A stretch of DNA of 41,197 nt, from the NCBI GenBank assembly GCA_910587655.1, contig CAJUND010000030.1:1-41197 (forward strand), read 5' to 3'. Source of the stretch: an uncultured Agathobacter sp. Lineage in GTDB: Bacteria > Bacillota > Clostridia > Lachnospirales > Lachnospiraceae. The notes beneath the pieces are model-generated. The model made no database searches. It had not been told where the DNA came from and worked only from the letters and a program-made list of their open reading frames with translations. Shown piece after piece: positions 1-8,125 of this stretch. A program made the translations under genes and the position numbers. Each line of letters begins with the position of its first letter. Positions within the stretch are counted from its first letter, which is position 1.

Positions 1-1
1 A

Positions 2-349
2 AGTGCGTCGGATGATGACGCGCCGGAGCGGTTTTACCATGGATTTGTGCTGGGACTGATGGTGGAGCTTTCCGGAAGGTATACCATCACCTCCAACCGG
101 GAAAGCGGATTCGGACGGTATGACGTTATGCTTGTTCCGGCAGACCGGGGAAAAGACTGCGCGTATATTATCGAGTTCAAGGTCCATAAGCCAAACAGGG
201 AAAAAGACCTTGCGGAAACCGTTGCCAATGCCCTGCTTCAGATAGAGGAAAAGCAGTATGAAGCGCAGCTTATTGCAGACGGATTTGCGCCGGAGCGGAT
301 AAAAAAGTACGGTTTTGCATTTCAGGGGAAACAGGTGCTGATTGGGTAA
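2..349 (+). CDS. DUF1703-type AAA-ATPase, C-terminal nuclease domain (cut by window edge)
   Basis: The reading frame is open from the first bases of the window, so only the last 115 residues or so are seen. They contain a PD-(D/E)XK-like core: GRYD followed some 20 residues later by EFK, then an alternating helix region ending in KYGFAF and KVLIG. The same segment recurs at the end of the gene finishing at 3804 (shared DAPERFYHGFVLGL, TSNRESG and YGFAF), so the two are paralogues. Known full-length members carry an N-terminal AAA-ATPase-like domain before this nuclease-like domain. Their function is not established, and they are often multicopy in gut Firmicutes and Bacteroidetes. Whether the 5' part is intact cannot be judged here. 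Confidence 0.85.
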   Translation, partial: SASDDDAPERFYHGFVLGLMVELSGRYTITSNRESGFGRYDVMLVPADRGKDCAYIIEFKVHKPNREKDLAETVANALLQIEEKQYEAQLIADGFAPERIKKYGFAFQGKQVLIG

Positions 350-1121
350 AGAAAAAATAGATTCTGTCCGGGCTCACAGAAAATACGGTAAATTTCCCAA
401 AAACACTGGCAGGGATAATAAAAGAGAAAGGATACAGGATAACTTGGGAAAGTTTTTTAATAAGGCGAAAAATGATTTAAAGGAAAAATCTAATAAAACA
501 GCAGATATAGAAGAGCTGCAGCAAAATTTTATACTGTTTTTTGACGGTGTAAAAAAACAGTATCCAAAACTGGAATACCCTTCAAAAAAATATGATGAGA
601 CACATATTGCAGAAGCAGAAAAAGCCATGAAACTGTCCTTTAATGAAGAACTGAGAGAATGGTTTCAGATAATCGGAGACGCAAAGTTCGGTCTGGATGA
701 ATTTTTTGCGGGACTGGAGCTTTATAATCTTGATGAAATGCAAAAAGAATGGAAAATCTGGAGGGATTTTGACAATGATGAGGAACTGAACGATGCAAAG
801 TACTATTCTTCTGACCCTGAGGGTGCGGTAAAATGCAGGTATACGAATCCGTTATGGATTCCGCTGGCACATGATTCCGGTTCCAATTACATTGGGGTTG
901 ACTTAGATCCGGACGTAAATGGAACGGCAGGCCAGGTGATTGATTTTGGCAGGGATGAAAATGACAAAAAGGTTCTTGCGGGTTCCATAAAAGAACTGCT
1001 CCGGCTGTTCATCCAGTATCAGAGTGAACTGTTTGTGGAGAAAGATGAGGAAGGGGATTATTACTATACCAACGAGGATGACATCCATACCATAGACTGG
1101 TTAAAAGGGAAGACTGTTTAA
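342..1121 (+). CDS. SMI1/KNR4 (SUKH)-like protein
   Basis: Predicted soluble protein of up to 259 residues. From about residue 85 it reads like a SUKH domain: an amphipathic helix with FNEELREWFQIIG, a middle part with NPLWIPLAHDSGSNYIGVDL, then GTAGQVIDFGRD and a closing helix. SUKH proteins commonly act as immunity proteins for polymorphic or contact-dependent toxins, but no toxin gene is visible here. The start is uncertain. TTG at 342 overlaps the preceding stop codon, and TTG at 444, with AGAAAGGA upstream, is an alternative. No ATG occurs before the domain. The lysine-rich first 60 residues could be a low-complexity extension or untranslated. Confidence 0.7.
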   Translation: MGKEKIDSVRAHRKYGKFPKNTGRDNKRERIQDNLGKFFNKAKNDLKEKSNKTADIEELQQNFILFFDGVKKQYPKLEYPSKKYDETHIAEAEKAMKLSFNEELREWFQIIGDAKFGLDEFFAGLELYNLDEMQKEWKIWRDFDNDEELNDAKYYSSDPEGAVKCRYTNPLWIPLAHDSGSNYIGVDLDPDVNGTAGQVIDFGRDENDKKVLAGSIKELLRLFIQYQSELFVEKDEEGDYYYTNEDDIHTIDWLKGKTV

Positions 1122-1135
1122 GAAGGGGAAAATAC

Positions 1136-1573
1136 ATGAGAAAAGAACTGGAATACCATGAACCGGATAAAACGAAGCTGGAATCAGTAAAAACGCTGAT
1201 AGATTTGGTTGCAAATGGAGAAAGGGATACGGAAACCGCATTAAATGAGCTTGGAAAAATTACGGGAAAACAGCACAGCCAGACAGAATTTGCAGAATAC
1301 TGGGGATGGACAGATCTGGATACCGTAGCGCGGCAGGCACTTATGGAACCGCCCTGCGTTAAGGATTTGACAAGAGATGAGCTTATTGAAATCATATCCA
1401 TGATCCAGGAAGCCATGACGGAAAACGAAAGCAAAATGACATATTATATGGAACTGCTGCATAAATCCCTGCCGCTGGCGGATGTACTGGAATATGTTAT
1501 GCGGCCGGATGACAGCGAAAAAATTGCGGATGAAATGCTGTCGGCGGCACGTCAGGGGGTTATTTTACTGTGA
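1136..1573 (+). CDS. hypothetical protein, 145 aa, SUKH neighbourhood
   Basis: I do not recognise this protein. It starts at an ATG preceded by AAGAAGGGG. It looks mostly helical, acidic and cytosolic, with no signal peptide or membrane segment. A central stretch (YWGWTDLDTVARQAL) is followed by DLTRDELIEIISMI. Its TGA stop shares one base with the ATG of the next gene, which indicates translational coupling. Its position between two SUKH-like genes suggests an immunity-type or accessory role, but that is inferred from context only. Confidence 0.75.
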   Translation: MRKELEYHEPDKTKLESVKTLIDLVANGERDTETALNELGKITGKQHSQTEFAEYWGWTDLDTVARQALMEPPCVKDLTRDELIEIISMIQEAMTENESKMTYYMELLHKSLPLADVLEYVMRPDDSEKIADEMLSAARQGVILL

Positions 1574-2247
1574 TGAAAAAGGCAGAAGCTGACAAAATCC
1601 CTGAAATATACAGGGAAATGGAAAAAAGGGGATTTTTTGACCTCAGCGAATACGATGGATACAGGAATTACGGCAAATATTTGTGGATGAATGACATGGA
1701 ATGGATGCCGGTAGAAGACATTATAAATTACGAATATGAAGAAGGGGAAAGTCAGGATATCATACCTTTTGCAACAACAGCAGGAGGGGATAAATGGGTA
1801 TGGGTGACAGACCGGAATTATTATATTGGAATCTGCGACCATGCAGATACCATCGGGGAATTTTATGCCTGTGACCTGGAAAGTGCGATATTACGGCATA
1901 TTTTTGAATATGTAACGGAAAGCGGCTTTTATGTTGATGAAAGCAGGGCGAGGTCATATGAAATCAGTGAACCGGAATTAAAAAAGAGACTAAAGGACTG
2001 GCGTACCAGACTGGATGGTATTCTGAAAGAAGAATACCTGAAAGCAATTGACGACCTGGGAAAACTGCACCTGAAAAAATTTGTATATGGAAAGGCAGAA
2101 TATTATGGTCTGCTTTCAAATGATGAACTGGATGAGCTGATAGAAAAATATATTCAGTTTGACCGGCTTGGAGAGGAATTTGAGTGGTGCACTATGGAAT
2201 ATTTTCAGCTTTGCAGTTGTGATGACTGTATGGGAACCAAAATATAA
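1573..2247 (+). CDS. SUKH-like hypothetical protein
   Basis: A 224-residue acidic soluble protein. The ATG at 1573 overlaps the upstream TGA by one base and sits behind a CAGGGGG sequence; a GTG one codon earlier is possible. Residues about 40-120 (MEWMPVEDI, IIPFATTAGGDKWVWVT, IGICDHADTIGEFYACDLESAILRHI split over the region) resemble the second half of SUKH/SMI1 folds: an 'IPFA...GD.W.W' strand, then a helix. The C-terminal 100 residues are helical and end in a cysteine pair (CSCDDC). The family call is tentative. The role is possibly immunity-like, by neighbourhood. Confidence 0.6.
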   Translation: MKKAEADKIPEIYREMEKRGFFDLSEYDGYRNYGKYLWMNDMEWMPVEDIINYEYEEGESQDIIPFATTAGGDKWVWVTDRNYYIGICDHADTIGEFYACDLESAILRHIFEYVTESGFYVDESRARSYEISEPELKKRLKDWRTRLDGILKEEYLKAIDDLGKLHLKKFVYGKAEYYGLLSNDELDELIEKYIQFDRLGEEFEWCTMEYFQLCSCDDCMGTKI

Positions 2248-2303
2248 GAATTATAACTGTCATTTTTTGGCTGTAAGGAGATTGGTTGCGGGGAGGTTTT
2301 CAG

Positions 2304-3804
2304 ATGGCAAAAACAATTGGAATAGGAATACAGAGTTTTGGAAAAACTCTGAATCTAAGTATGTTAGAGCATTTCTTTTCCGTTGAGTATGCAGACAGGG
2401 GAAATTTGTTTGAGGGACTTTTCATCTGGGAAGAAGAAATGTACCGGGACCTGCAGGGAACGTATCCAGTGCTTAGCCTTTCCTTTGCGCGGGTTAAGGA
2501 AGAAGACTATGTGACAACCCGGGAAAAAGTCTGTCAGATTATCCGTAAATGCCAGCAGCAGTGATATCACTTCAGCCCTTTACCAGCTGTCAGATTATTT
2601 ATACCGTTATTATGGAAAAAAGGTCATCATCCTATTGGATGAATACGATACCCCGATGCAGGAGGCGTATGTGAACGGATTCTGGGATGAGCTGGTTTCC
2701 TTTACAAGAAGCTTGTTTAATTCTACATTTAAGACCAATCCATATATGGCAAGGGGCATTATGACAGGAATTACCAGAATCAGCAAAGAATCCATTTTTT
2801 CGGATTTGAACAACTTAAAGGTTGTTACCACTACATCTGATGAATATGCAACGGCGTTTGGTTTTACGGAGGAAGAGGTTTTTAAGGCATTAGATGAGTA
2901 TGGATATGGCGGGAAAAAGGAAGAAGTCAAAGGGTGGTATGACGGCTTTATTTTTGGAGGGCAGAAAGATATTTATAATCCGTGGTCAATCTTAAATTTT
3001 CTGGACACGGGGAAAATCGCTGCGTACTGGGCGAACACCAGCAGCAATAGTCTGGCAGGAAAATTAATCCGGGAGGGAAATGCGGATGTCAAGAGAGCTT
3101 TTGAGGACTTGTTAGCGGGAAAAACCATTCTTTTTCCGATTGATGAACAGATCGTATATGACCAGTTAGATGACAATGAAGAGGCAATTTTTAGCCTGCT
3201 GCTTGCCAGTGGATATTTAAAAGTAATAGGATATGAGGACTTGGAGAATATTCCGCTATACCGTCAGCCGTTATATGAGCTGGCACTGACGAATCATGAG
3301 GTGAAGCGTATGTTTTTTCTTATGGTACGCAGTTGGTTTGATAAGGAAAAGAGAAGCTATAAAGAGTTTGTCAAAGCACTGATTGCCGGAGATAAAAAGG
3401 CAATGAATGTCTATATGAACCGTGTGGCATTGCAGACATTCAGCTATTTTGATACCGGAAAAAAGCGTTCCTTTGATGCACCGGAACGCTTCTACCATGG
3501 TTTTGTTTTGGGACTGCTGGTAGATTTGGCGGAAGGACACGTGATAACGTCCAACCGTGAAAGCGGTTTGGGACGGTATGATGTGGTGATAGAGCCGAAA
3601 GACTGTGGGAAGGATGCCATCATTTTGGAATTTAAAGTATGTGACCCGGAGGAAGAACGCACACTGGAAGACACGGTGCAGTCAGCTCTTACCCAGATAG
3701 AGGAAAAGGAATATGCGGCTTCCCTGATTGCCAGGGGCATTCCGGCAGAACATATCAGAAAGTACGGATTTGCGTTTGAGGGGAAGAAGGTGCTGATTGG
3801 ATAA
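2304..3804 (+). pseudogene. DUF1703-type AAA-ATPase/PD-(D/E)XK gene with two internal deletions
   Basis: It starts at ATG 2304 behind GGGGAGG. The first residues (AKTIGIGIQSF) run straight into GKTLNLSMLEHFFS. Intact members have roughly 35 more residues here, including the P-loop RPRRFGKT, which the remnant at 38544 still shows. A second junction lies near 2545-2565. Frame one ends at TGA 2562, while the frame that continues the homology (SSSDITSALYQLSDYLY, then KKVIILLDEYDTPM with Walker B) is shifted. From there to 3804 the frame is open and complete, with a nuclease-like GRYD...EFK core. The product is therefore split and lacks the nucleotide-binding loop. A truncated protein starting near the TTG at 2635 could still be made, but this looks like decay. 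Confidence 0.85.
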
Positions 3805-3866
3805 CGGTAAGATGTGATAACAATTATTTTGTTTTTAATTCCCCTCGTGTGATTGTATATAAAAAC

Positions 3867-3895
3867 TTGACAGCAGCAGTCTAATACGTTAAACT
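3867..3895 (+). promoter_or_regulatory. promoter of blaI/blaR1 operon 1
   Basis: A TTGACA box at 3867-3872 and TAAACT at 3890-3895 are separated by 17 bases, placing transcription just before the BlaI-type gene. The -10 box lies inside the first operator arm, so repressor binding would block RNA polymerase directly. Confidence 0.8.
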
Positions 3896-3920
3896 GAAAT
3901 TAAGTTTAATGCGTTAGACT
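3878..3920 (+). promoter_or_regulatory. twin BlaI-type operator dyads
   Basis: Two 18-base elements, AGTCTAATACGTTAAACT (3878-3895) and AGTTTAATGCGTTAGACT (3903-3920), are near reverse complements of each other (16 of 18). Each is itself an imperfect palindrome of the form AGTyTAA-N4-TTArACT. Their centres are 25 bases apart. One covers the spacer and -10 box, the other the expected start region. This matches the known autoregulated operators of BlaI/MecI repressors in layout, though not in exact sequence. Confidence 0.8.
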
Positions 3921-3957
3921 GCTTTTGCTTAAATACCACAGAAGGGCGGGGATAAAA

Positions 3958-4332
3958 ATGGATGTACCAAAAGTATTTGAAAGCGAATACCGTTTTTGCG
4001 AAATTTTATGGGAGAATGAACCTGTGACGAGCAGGGAGCTGGTTCGCCTGTGCAGTGAAAAGCTGGAATGGAAAAAGTCGACAACTTACACCGTCATAAG
4101 GCGTCTGTCTGAACGGGGAATCTTAAAATCCGAAAATGCTGTCGTGACCTCACTCGTTTCCAGAGAGGACGTACAGTCTGCGGAAAGCGCGGAGGTCGTT
4201 GAGCGGACATTTTCCGGTTCGCTGCCGGGATTTATCGCGGCATTTACAAGAAAAAAGAACTTAACCAGACAGGAGATTGATGAAATCCAGAAAATTATTG
4301 ACAGCTACAAGGAACAGGAGGACGAGGCATGA
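3958..4332 (+). CDS. BlaI/MecI-family repressor
   Basis: A winged-helix repressor of 124 residues. The N-terminal DNA-binding part contains WKKSTTYTVIRRLSERGIL, the usual recognition helix and wing of the family. It is followed by VSREDVQSAE, the region around the BlaR1 cleavage site, and a helical dimerisation tail. The ATG at 3958 is preceded by a GGGCGGGG purine run; an upstream frame start at 3925 lacks a good site. It is expected to bind the twin operators just upstream and to be cleaved or released on signalling by the adjacent BlaR1-type protein. No beta-lactamase or PBP gene is next to it, so the regulated target beyond its own operon is unknown. Confidence 0.92.
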   Translation: MDVPKVFESEYRFCEILWENEPVTSRELVRLCSEKLEWKKSTTYTVIRRLSERGILKSENAVVTSLVSREDVQSAESAEVVERTFSGSLPGFIAAFTRKKNLTRQEIDEIQKIIDSYKEQEDEA

Positions 4333-4400
4333 AAACAAGCCGGGACGAATATCAGGCTTAAGGTGTCCGTCGGGAAAAATTAAAAAAAGGAGGAACTGAC

Positions 4401-7115
4401 ATGGAACATTTATTTATCCGTATTTTACAAATGGGTATTTCAGCCGGCTATCTGATTCTGGCGGTACTGGCAGTCCGTTTTTTATTAAGGAAGGCCCCGA
4501 AAACCATGCGCCTTTTTCTGTGGCTTCTGGTTGGAATCCGTCTGCTTGTCCCGTTTTCCATTGAGTCTGCATTCAGCCTGGTTCCGGATACGCATATGGT
4601 GAATGGGCATTACCGCATGGAAACGCCGCAGCAGATAGAAAATACCAGTCCGGAAGTTTTACAGACTGTACATAACCCGCTTCCGGCATCGGAGATACAG
4701 CCCGGACAGACCGAAACCACGGCAGACCCGACACCGCCGTATCTGAAAATCGGTACAGGAATCTGGCTTGCCGGAGTGGCAGCCATGGCAGTTTACATGC
4801 TGGTTAGCTGGCTTGGACTTGCAAACCGTGTAAAAACTGCAGTTCCGGTGGATATTGCGACAGACGGGGAACACAGGATAAAGGTTTATCAGAGTGAGCA
4901 AATTGACAGCCCGTTTCTGTTTGGAATTATCAGACCGCGTATTTACATACCGGAAAATATTGCGGATAATGATATTCCCTATGTGGTACTGCATGAAAAA
5001 ACGCACCGGGAACGGAAGGATTTCCTGATAAAATTTGCCGGATTCCTGCTGCTTGGCGTGTACTGGTTTCATCCGCTTGTCTGGGCGGCATACATTATGA
5101 TGTGCAGAGATATTGAGCTGATTTGTGATGAGCAGGTAATCCGCAGGCTTGGGGAACAGGAGAAAAAGGCATATTCGCAGGCACTTCTTGACAGCGCGGC
5201 ACAACGCCGTATCATATCGGCGTGTCCGGTTGCTTTTGGCGAGATTGGAGTCAGGGAACGGGTCAAAAATGTGTTAAACTACAAAAAGCCTGCTTTCTGG
5301 GTCGTCATAGCGGCAGCCGCTGTATGTGTGGCAGTTCCGGTCTGCTTTATGACGCAGCAAAAGGCGGATATTTCAAAACCTGATAACTCACTTGCAGGTG
5401 TCTATTATATGGAGATTCCGGATGAGACGGATGCTTTATTATCCGGAATACAGGAAGCAAAGCTGACACTTGATGAAAAAGGAGAATTTACATTTTCCTA
5501 TGATGTGCTTAGTTCCTATTTGCCTTATGGAAGTTATGAGTTAAATGGAACTACCCTGACGGCAGTCACCAGTGATGGGGAATACCACTATCAGTTTACG
5601 CTGACGGATGGCGGGGAGCTGGTTTTTCATGAGGCACAGTCGTCAAAGCTGACGCTGACAGATGCAAGAATGGGAGTGGCAGTCAGGGACGGTTCGGTAT
5701 TTGCTAAAAAAGAAGACAACCCGGGAGATACCATTATAACAGAATTTCCTGGAACGGAAGAAACGCAGAATGGCTCAGAGCCTGCAAAACAGAACCGGGA
5801 AGAAATCGAAAAATGGGCGCAGGCATTCTGCAGCCGTAACGGAAAAGCCATTGACGGAATGCTGGAGGAAGGGGCAAAGCAGGAGCTTACCCAAAAGTGT
5901 AATTTTGTCAAGTTTAAGGACGGCAGCATCGAGCTTGGCTGGTCAAGCCCGTGGCCATGGAGTTCTGATATGGGTGAAGGATACCGCATTATCAGCCTGA
6001 CAGACAGTTTTGCGGAAATTCTGTATTATGCACAGGTTTCGGATCCGCACATAATCGTCTGGAGGGAACAGCTTACTTATAAAATGAAAGATAACAACTG
6101 TGTTATAACCTCGGAAGCAATTCAGTTTATGGAGGATATCTGTACCCTTAAAGAGTTTGAACAGGCATATCCAAATCAGGTGATAGCAGGAACCATGATG
6201 GATTATTACTCTTTCAATGGTGCAGGCGAATATTTACATAAAGAAGATGATGCGCTTGTACAGCCGGATAAGGCAGCCGTTTGTCTGCTTAACCTGCTGG
6301 ATGACCAGGATAAAGTCAGCACGCAGGTAATTAAATCGGATATGGACGAAAATGTATGTATAGTAAGGATTACTTTTCATCTGTCCAAAGGAAAGTCCGT
6401 GGATGTAACCATGTTCCGGCCATATGGAGAGGATGGAGTCTGGGTGCCTTATAATGCATCTGCATTAGTGAAAACAATTGATATAAAGAAAATTGATGAT
6501 GTACTCAGGCAGGATGCTGAAACGCTGGAAACGTTGTTTCCAGACCACCATGAATATGTATTAAACAACCCGCTTACCCAAAGCGTGGATCTGGACGGCG
6601 ACGGTAGGAAAGAAAACATCAAACTGACTGATTTGCATTATAACGGCGGGGACGGTGGTTATGCATTGTCCGTTACAGATGCCGGAACAGGAGAACAGAT
6701 TCCCCTCCCGGACGGATATACCGAGGAAAATGGATTTCCGCTGAGTGCCGATTATGCGGAGCCGGAACTGGTTATTGGATTAGGCGAAGGAAAAAATGCC
6801 GGCGTCATTGCAAAAATCAAAGGCGGAGCGCTGCTTCGGATTTATGAGAGAAAAGGGCTGCGTGCGGAAGTAAAGGAATTGATGCTTAAATATAATACTT
6901 TTGATTCCAGGATTGACGCTGTAAGCGGTTGTCAGGTTATTACCCGTGAGGATGAAAGCACACCAACGCTGGTATTAAAAAGTTATGTATCAGGTGCTAT
7001 GGGACATTCGGATACATTTGGTTATATTATTACAGAACTGAAATTACAAAAGAACCATACATGGAATTCAAAGTACTATTTTCTGCTGGACAGCTGTGGG
7101 GAAGAAAATTCATAA
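4401..7115 (+). CDS. BlaR1-type M56 metallopeptidase with long sensor region
   Basis: A 904-residue membrane protein behind AAAGGAGG. N-terminal membrane helices (residues about 10-55 and 113-135) surround a cytosolic M56 zinc protease: HEKTH at 198-202 and a third ligand, probably E239, in RDIELICDE. A last membrane helix at about 299-317 leads to nearly 590 extracellular residues. The first 110 of these form a beta-rich domain (LAGVYYMEI, YGSYELNGTTL). A middle alpha/beta domain follows, and then a calcium-type loop DLDGDGRKE near residue 733. No penicillin-binding SxxK/SxN domain is evident, so the signal sensed is probably not simply a beta-lactam. It is co-transcribed with the BlaI-type gene 68 bases upstream. 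Ordinary BlaR1 proteins are about 580-600 residues, so this one is much extended. Confidence 0.9.
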   Translation: MEHLFIRILQMGISAGYLILAVLAVRFLLRKAPKTMRLFLWLLVGIRLLVPFSIESAFSLVPDTHMVNGHYRMETPQQIENTSPEVLQTVHNPLPASEIQPGQTETTADPTPPYLKIGTGIWLAGVAAMAVYMLVSWLGLANRVKTAVPVDIATDGEHRIKVYQSEQIDSPFLFGIIRPRIYIPENIADNDIPYVVLHEKTHRERKDFLIKFAGFLLLGVYWFHPLVWAAYIMMCRDIELICDEQVIRRLGEQEKKAYSQALLDSAAQRRIISACPVAFGEIGVRERVKNVLNYKKPAFWVVIAAAAVCVAVPVCFMTQQKADISKPDNSLAGVYYMEIPDETDALLSGIQEAKLTLDEKGEFTFSYDVLSSYLPYGSYELNGTTLTAVTSDGEYHYQFTLTDGGELVFHEAQSSKLTLTDARMGVAVRDGSVFAKKEDNPGDTIITEFPGTEETQNGSEPAKQNREEIEKWAQAFCSRNGKAIDGMLEEGAKQELTQKCNFVKFKDGSIELGWSSPWPWSSDMGEGYRIISLTDSFAEILYYAQVSDPHIIVWREQLTYKMKDNNCVITSEAIQFMEDICTLKEFEQAYPNQVIAGTMMDYYSFNGAGEYLHKEDDALVQPDKAAVCLLNLLDDQDKVSTQVIKSDMDENVCIVRITFHLSKGKSVDVTMFRPYGEDGVWVPYNASALVKTIDIKKIDDVLRQDAETLETLFPDHHEYVLNNPLTQSVDLDGDGRKENIKLTDLHYNGGDGGYALSVTDAGTGEQIPLPDGYTEENGFPLSADYAEPELVIGLGEGKNAGVIAKIKGGALLRIYERKGLRAEVKELMLKYNTFDSRIDAVSGCQVITREDESTPTLVLKSYVSGAMGHSDTFGYIITELKLQKNHTWNSKYYFLLDSCGEENS

Positions 7116-7139
7116 ACCTGCAATACTTTGTGTTAATAT

Positions 7140-7170
7140 AAGGGACAAAGTGGTATTCACCTTGTCCCTT
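7140..7170. terminator. hairpin between convergent genes
   Basis: AAGGGACAA and TTGTCCCTT form a stem of about 12 base pairs (one mismatch) around a short GTATT loop, between the 3' ends of the blaR1-type gene and the minus-strand esterase. There is no strong T-run on the plus strand, and an AT-rich stretch follows on the minus strand. It is probably a shared terminator. Confidence 0.6.
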
Positions 7171-7184
7171 CAAAACAGTCCTGA

Positions 7185-7997
7185 TTAAATATCCTCCAGC
7201 CATCTCTTAGCCAGCGGCAGCCAGCTCTGGCATTCCTTCTGAATGCCGTACCCTTCCGGGTTTTCCGCAAGACGGTCACAGGTGCTGAGCCCGTGTCCGC
7301 CAAGAGGGTACATATGAAATTCCACCGGAATATCATATTTCTTCATTGCAGAAATCAAAAGCAGTGAATTTTCCACCGGAACACAGTCATCCGTATAGGT
7401 GTGCCAGAGAAAAGTCTTCGGGGTATCTGCCGTGACCTGCTTTTCCAGGGAAACCTTCTTTAGCATTTCCGGTGTTTTCTGCCCGTTTAACAGAGCGTTA
7501 AAAGAGCCTTCATGGGAAAATCTGCCGGAAGTGATGACCGGATAGCAGAGCAGCATCCCGGCAGGCTTTAATAGGTCAGCCGTTACTCCGGTTTTTTCGG
7601 CAAGCCATGATTCGTGCCAGAACATCCCAAGGCTGGCGGCAAGATGACCGCCGGCAGAACATCCCTGCACCACGATTTTTTTTGTATCAATATTCCATTC
7701 TTCTGCGTATTCATGAATTAGTTTCATTGCCTGCGCCGCTTCAAGCAGTGCTGTCGGATAAACTGCCGGCGCAACGGAATACCGCAGAATCGCCACATGG
7801 TATCCAGTACTTAAAAAATGCATGGCAATCGGTTCTGCCTCCCGGTCAGACGTCATTTCGTAACCGCCTCCCGGACACATAAGAATGAGCGGGCGTTTTT
7901 TAATACGAAATTCCACTGAATCATCCAGAATATATGTGTAAAGCGCTGCATACGGAAGGGAACCTTCCGCCTTTAAATGAAATTTTTCAGTCCGCAT
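7185..7997 (-). CDS. alpha/beta hydrolase, acetyl-esterase type
   Basis: A cytosolic esterase of 270 residues without a signal peptide. CPGGGYEMTSDREAE at 41-55 gives the oxyanion-hole GGG motif typical of the BD-FAE/acetylxylan-esterase-like group. The nucleophile is S114 in GCSAGG. The acid is probably D203 or D204 in YTDDCVP, and H235 in GGHGL completes the triad. Family members remove acetyl groups from sugars or hydrolyse small esters; the substrate cannot be told from sequence. It stands alone, with an AGGAGG site before its ATG and its own promoter (8079-8107). Confidence 0.9.
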   Translation of the reverse strand: MRTEKFHLKAEGSLPYAALYTYILDDSVEFRIKKRPLILMCPGGGYEMTSDREAEPIAMHFLSTGYHVAILRYSVAPAVYPTALLEAAQAMKLIHEYAEEWNIDTKKIVVQGCSAGGHLAASLGMFWHESWLAEKTGVTADLLKPAGMLLCYPVITSGRFSHEGSFNALLNGQKTPEMLKKVSLEKQVTADTPKTFLWHTYTDDCVPVENSLLLISAMKKYDIPVEFHMYPLGGHGLSTCDRLAENPEGYGIQKECQSWLPLAKRWLEDI

Positions 7998-8078
7998 AAC
8001 GGATACCTCCTATTTTAATTTGTCAGTTTGATTTTTTATTCTTTATCTCTTGGTGAACAGTCTCTGATTCGTGGATAC

Positions 8079-8107
8079 ATCATACCATAATTAACCGTTT
8101 TACTCAA
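8079..8107 (-). promoter_or_regulatory. promoter of the esterase gene
   Basis: On the minus strand, TTGAGT (8107-8102) and TATGAT (8084-8079) are separated by 17 bases, about 80 bases upstream of the esterase start. Confidence 0.65.
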
Positions 8108-8125
8108 TCCGATTAATTAAAAATA

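Noticed and set aside
47..349. Internal start (GTG 47) as a separate 100-aa gene
   Set aside because: The frame is open from the first base, and the residues before it match the paralogue ending at 3804, so this is an edge-cut gene.
4401..7115. Beta-lactam resistance locus
   Set aside because: No beta-lactamase, PBP2a-type gene or penicillin-binding sensor motif is present; the BlaI/BlaR1 family name alone does not support resistance.
7607..7882. Plus-strand ORFs opposite the esterase and other genes
   Set aside because: They are antisense shadows with no ribosome sites and no conserved motifs.
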